DNA of 64,000 nt, taken from NCBI GenBank assembly GCA_032622095.1, contig CP136064.1, positions 263,729,863-263,793,862 on the forward strand, given 5' to 3'. The notes below the pieces were generated by a model. That model was not told where the DNA came from and ran no database searches. It saw nothing but the letters and a program-made list of their open reading frames with translations. Positions 60,387 through 64,000 of the stretch are shown piece by piece (the stretch's first letter is position 1; every line of letters begins with the position of its first letter). The DNA comes from Siphonodentalium dalli (lineage: Eukaryota; Mollusca; Scaphopoda; Gadilida; Siphonodentaliidae). The translations under genes and the position numbers were made by a program.

Positions 60387-60990
60387 AGTTGGTGTGAGCA
60401 GACCGCATTTCGAAGTGGGATCGTACTGTAAACCTGCTGTAAACGCCGGAAGAACGCCATGTATAACGCTTGGGCGTAAAGCGAGCGCCAGAGTCGCAGT
60501 GGCAGCACAATGTGGACGTTCTATGAGCGGGAACCAGTCCATAACACCCCATGACAGCGCAGAAAGAGCGCAATAAGTCTTGGACAGAGCCTCATTGAGC
60601 GTATTAAGGACGGGAAAGGCACGTAGTGAGAATTTGATTAAGCTTACTGTAGTCGCAAAAGACAAGATTAATTCCTTGCTGCGACCACGAGAAGCTAATA
60701 TGCGCTTTTGCTACGTCCACATAACGCTCACGTCGCTCGCTTGGCGCTTTGCTTTGCGCTGTCACGGCGACAGTACTACGTCCTGGTCAGAACGCCGAGC
60801 CTCTGCGCTTGTTTTGTGCATGCATAAAACAAGCGCGGCGCTCTGGCACCTATGGGCGACCATGGAGATCCTCGCCCGTTGTAGCCAGTGTCCACTGCGT
60901 CACCAATCGGTTCTCGGAGACCTTAGTGCGTTTAGGTGGGCGCTTTGATACTTTTGCAGCGCAATAAGAGCGCCGGCCTGAGTGTGACAG
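60387..60990. repeat. CG-rich repeat, block 2, with strong hairpin
   Basis: Contains 'agcgcagaaagagcgcaata', related to the phased repeat at 59440, and a perfect 11-bp stem GCGCTTGTTTT (60805-60815) / AAAACAAGCGC (60826-60836). Richer in CpG than its surroundings. The opposing frames here overlap each other and show no domain. Confidence 0.45.
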
Positions 60991-61519
60991 GGGCTTAAAG
61001 CATAAATGAAAACTTGCCAGTGTGAAAGTACACAAATCTACCTTTTAGCAAAGGATTGGCAACTCTAGAATCGAGTTATGCTACTGGTTATTGTATATTA
61101 CCAATACAGTTTAGAGCTATCTCCCTTCACTGGTAGCTTGTCTATGGCAGCGATACCATCAATTATCAACGATCAGAATTGACGCCATGCAACTACCATT
61201 GGTATATTTTCTATATATGCCATAACATAACTTTATTGTGCTAGCGGTCCCATAATAGGAGATTCTGATGTTGACTTTGGGATATCGAAATTAACATGTT
61301 GAAGTTTTAAAGTAACATGGAAGACTGCGCTGGGTTGATAGAGTTGGAATAATCTGCTTGTAAATTATCGACAGTATATACCAATTAGACACCTACTGTG
61401 TGGAGTCCGAGAGGTGTGATATACAATCAATCTCCCCATTTACCTGACTGTCATTGATGTGTGCGTTGTAACCTTCAGTCAACATTATATAAACTTAAAG
61501 GAACCATACCAAACCTAAA

Positions 61520-61893
61520 CATGGATAATATTTTTACTGAAACCGACAAAATACTCAACGACTCGTTCTATGTGGATTCACTTGAACCACCAACAGACCC
61601 TTCTACTAAGCAAGACAATCAACCCGTGCGTCCAGACCGTGTCATGTGCGCTTTTGACTGCTTCATGGAAAGTATCCAGACAACTTCTCTCAAATTCTAT
61701 GTCATGCTAATAATGGAATTCATCCACACCACACCAAAAGATGCCTTCATAGCCAAACTGATGTACTCAACAAAAGACAATGAAGCTACTATAGAGAGTG
61801 TGAGGCAAACCCTGTTCAAGGAAGTGAAGAATCTCAACATTGTTAACATCGCCCCAATGCCATTCTTAAACGTCGAATTCAGACCAATTTTAC
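61520..61893 (+). CDS. Unidentified open frame, ~125 codons before a minisatellite
   Basis: The first ATG starts MDNIFTETDKILND; the frame stays open, with a fairly polar, plausible composition (KDNEATIESVRQTLFKEV near the end), until it runs into the 25-bp minisatellite at 61894. I recognise no family, catalytic motif or membrane segment. An in-frame extension without ATG reaches back to 61461. It could be an exon of a host gene (no confident splice sites seen) or a piece of a mobile element. The part inside the minisatellite should be ignored. Confidence 0.3.
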
Positions 61894-62093
61894 ATGGGTT
61901 ACATGTCGTACCTTTACCATGGGTTACATGGCGTACCTTTAACATGGGTTACATGGCGTACCTTTAACATGGGTTACATGTCGTACCTTTAACATGGGCT
62001 ACATGTCGTACCTTTATCATGGGTTACATGCCGTACCTTTATCATGGGTTACATGCACGTACCTTTAGCATGGGTTACATGCCGTACCTTTAG
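61894..62093 (+). repeat. Minisatellite, 8 copies of 25 bp
   Basis: Unit ATGGGTTACATGTCGTACCT plus 'ttaac'; copies at 61894, 61919, 61944, 61969, 61994, 62019, 62044 (26 bp) and 62070. They carry small substitutions (tcg/gcg/ccg). Confidence 0.95.
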
Positions 62094-62282
62094 TACGTCA
62101 TTTAAAAATAATTTAAAAAATATGTCACCACCTCAACGACAGAAGAATATTGGAAATATACATGTTTTACACTAGATATTTTATTTAAAAATCATCGACC
62201 GCAAGCGGTTGGAAAAGCAATAGGGATACTACCAGTCCATTAAGTTGATAATGGGTTTATGCTGTAACGCCATCAGTTTAGC

Positions 62283-62382
62283 CAATGAGTGTGTGGATAG
62301 GGCCGACCAATGAGTGTGTGGATAGGGTCGACCAATGAGGGTGTGGATAGGGTCGACCAATGAGTATGTGGATAGGGTCGAC
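62283..62382 (+). repeat. Minisatellite, 4 copies of 25 bp, unrelated unit
   Basis: Unit CAATGAGTGTGTGGATAGGG plus 'tcgac', at 62283, 62308, 62333 and 62358. It has the same length as the preceding minisatellite but a different sequence. Confidence 0.95.
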
Positions 62383-62684
62383 CACATGGTAAAGATCAGG
62401 TGTCATGATCCAATTTCGGGTTTATCCATTCTAATCAGAGGTGATGCTTTGGATACGGCCATGTTTTAAGTCGGATAATAGCTTTAAACTGTACAATATT
62501 TCAGCGAATTGATCGATCTGGGCCTCCGGCCTCGACTGATAAATTCGGTGGAATAATGTGCAGTTTGAAGCCAGTGTCCTATACATGAATGACCTCTTGG
62601 AATTGTGGCCACCTACATGGCAAATTGATATCAATGTCACACTGTCCAAAGCTTATCCCGAAGTCCGATAATTAAAACAATTTC

Positions 62685-63738
62685 ATTTCAGTAGAAATAT
62701 CTCGGAGCCGTCTGTCTGTCTTGAAACGATTCATCTCAAGTTTTGTAAGATAATATTAAACATGAAGGCATCGACGCCAACTTATATGGTCTACGGGGAA
62801 TTAGGACGCTTCCCGATAAGTAAACATGTCAAAATGAGAATGGTGAGTTATTGGTGTAAACTTTTATCACCAGAGGGCTGCCTTCTGGCTAAAATCATAT
62901 ATAGCCAAAATATGGAATTAGCTGATAATGATAATATGTTCACAAAAAAGTTTATGTGGCTGAATGGGGTTCGAGGTGTGATGCAGGGGTGCGGTATACC
63001 TCCAGTGTGGGATCGCCAACTACCATTGTCACCATCAGAACGAAATTATTCTTTCAACAATGGATTTTAGTATCTCGGGGTCCAGCAGAGAAATTTTTTA
63101 TAATGCAATTCTTATCCAAGTTTCAGTAAATATCTAATTCGCATACCATTTTATTTGTCAGAACATTTGTCAAAACTCCGAACATCTAATCATAGGTTAC
63201 CAAACTAAATGTGCAGATGGAAATCTAACAAAAGTTAAAACAATTGCAAAATATGTGGTGTTTTAGGGAATGAATTTCAGTTTGTTTTAGAATGTGACGT
63301 AATTAAAGACCTCAGAGAGAAATACATCCCACAATATTATTGGAAATATCCCGTTAGAGAGAAATTCCACGATTTACTCACTATATGTAACGTGACAATA
63401 CTGAAACGACTTAGCATATTTCTAAAACTTGCATTCAAACTGATAAAATAGTAATCTCACACGAAGGAAGCAGTGAAGCTGGAGGTACAGCACATAATGG
63501 AAAGAGCTAGTATTTCCGTTATGTTGTGTAAATCCTGTTTCATTGTTAAAAATGAAAATACTACTGCACTGAAATTATTCATAAAAGTTTATACCCGGTG
63601 CCACTTAGCCAGTTCAGTAAATCATCTTGTATATATGTATATATAATATTGAGTAATGTATGTTATATTCATATGATGTACTATATGTCATATATACCAT
63701 GTGTTATTGGTGGAACAATAAATAAATCAATCAATCAG
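62685..63738 (+). mobile_element. Decayed LINE (non-LTR retrotransposon), 3' end
   Basis: A frame starting before 62762 reads IHLKFCKIILNMKASTPTYM, then VYGELGRFPISKHVKMRMVS and YW. This is the conserved C-terminal segment after the reverse transcriptase in many invertebrate LINEs. A stop falls at 63068. In another frame (63237-63451) follows NCKICGVLGNEFQFVLECD, then LREKYIPQYYW and a stop: the terminal zinc-knuckle-like motif of the same proteins. Frameshifts separate the two. The element ends with (AATA/AATC) repeats at about 63716-63738, as in CR1/L2-like tails. The reverse transcriptase itself is absent, so the copy is 5'-truncated. Confidence 0.85.
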
Positions 63739-64000
63739 CAATTTTCGTTGCGAACGTTGACGTGCTGTGAATATAGCCCGGCTGATGTTCTGGAACGCTG
63801 TGCGACTTCGTCAGACTTGTTCTGTCTCCATTGAGTTAGAGACACGCCCCCAGATGAGGGTCACGTCACACGAAAGGGTAGACATGTTTACGCTATCTCC
63901 AATTATCCTTGCCCCATGGGGGTTCCAAAACACTGAGGTATCCAGGGCGGAGCAGGTGGAATATACATTTTTTGACCTTTTTAGTGTTTTTGACCTTCAA
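63739..64000. other. Window end: no feature recognised
   Basis: It ends in 'tttttgacctt' words reminiscent of family C, but too short to assign. Confidence 0.4.

Noticed and set aside
60345-61035. Overlapping 60-120-codon frames
   Set aside because: Four or more frames on both strands overlap in CpG-rich repeat DNA that has few stop codons; no domain or splice signal supports any.
61894-61967. C-terminal part of the open frame starting at 61520
   Set aside because: It lies within a 25-bp minisatellite whose period changes the reading frame at every unit.
1-64000. Bacterial or phage origin
   Set aside because: Split genes with consistent GT/AG introns, a LINE end, a SINE and animal extracellular domains exclude it.

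Overview
This is an intron-rich, AT-rich eukaryotic nuclear window, most likely from a marine invertebrate. The evidence is short phase-matched exons with GT/AG borders, animal-type domains (CUB, LDLa, a transmembrane helix with a PPxY tail), a LINE 3' end, a tRNA-derived SINE and many small terminal-inverted-repeat elements. A mollusc or other lophotrochozoan fits the repeats, but I cannot fix the phylum. There is no operon, ribosome binding site, CRISPR array, rRNA or convincing free tRNA gene. Nearly all short open frames here are chance frames in repeats.

Two protein genes can be assembled by hand. (1) On the + strand at 2039-15303 are the last three exons of a YeeE/YedE-type (thiosulfate/sulfur transport, TsuA-like) membrane protein. 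All exon phases agree, the last exon carries the conserved Cys-Thr-Ser-Gly-His-Gly signature across its splice junction, and there is a natural stop and a polyadenylation signal. The 5' exons lie left of the window. (2) On the - strand at 25182-22002 are four exons of a type I membrane protein: a CUB domain split over two exons, an LDLa module plus transmembrane helix, and a proline-rich cytoplasmic tail with two PPAY motifs created by an 87-bp exact internal duplication. Its first exon(s) were not found.

Layout: 1-2 kb old repeats and microsatellites; 2-15.3 kb the YeeE gene, whose introns hold a modular ~122-130-bp repeat family, TTAA-flanked MITEs and a 1.75-kb TIR element; 16-17 kb small hairpins; 18-19.4 kb a 31/38-bp minisatellite; 19.4-20.2 kb a dispersed repeat split by a foldback element that has a 6-bp target duplication; 22-25.2 kb the CUB/LDLa receptor gene; 25.7-50.7 kb a very large satellite; 50.7-61 kb mostly non-coding sequence with foldback elements, MITEs and a SINE; 61-64 kb an unidentified open frame, two different 25-bp minisatellites and a decayed LINE 3' end.

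The most striking structure is the 24.9-kb array at 25745-50658. It is built from 23 copies of an 886-bp unit (S) and 10 copies of a 450-bp TIR element (L). L sits at one fixed point of S, flanked by a 4-bp duplication (TTAA/TGAA against TGAA in L-free units), so it looks like a MITE that landed in one satellite unit and was then amplified. The array begins exactly at the left end of an L and ends exactly at the right end of an L. The outer L copies keep perfect terminal repeats while the inner ones share mutated ones. This composite satellite/MITE unit is the best candidate here for something not described before.
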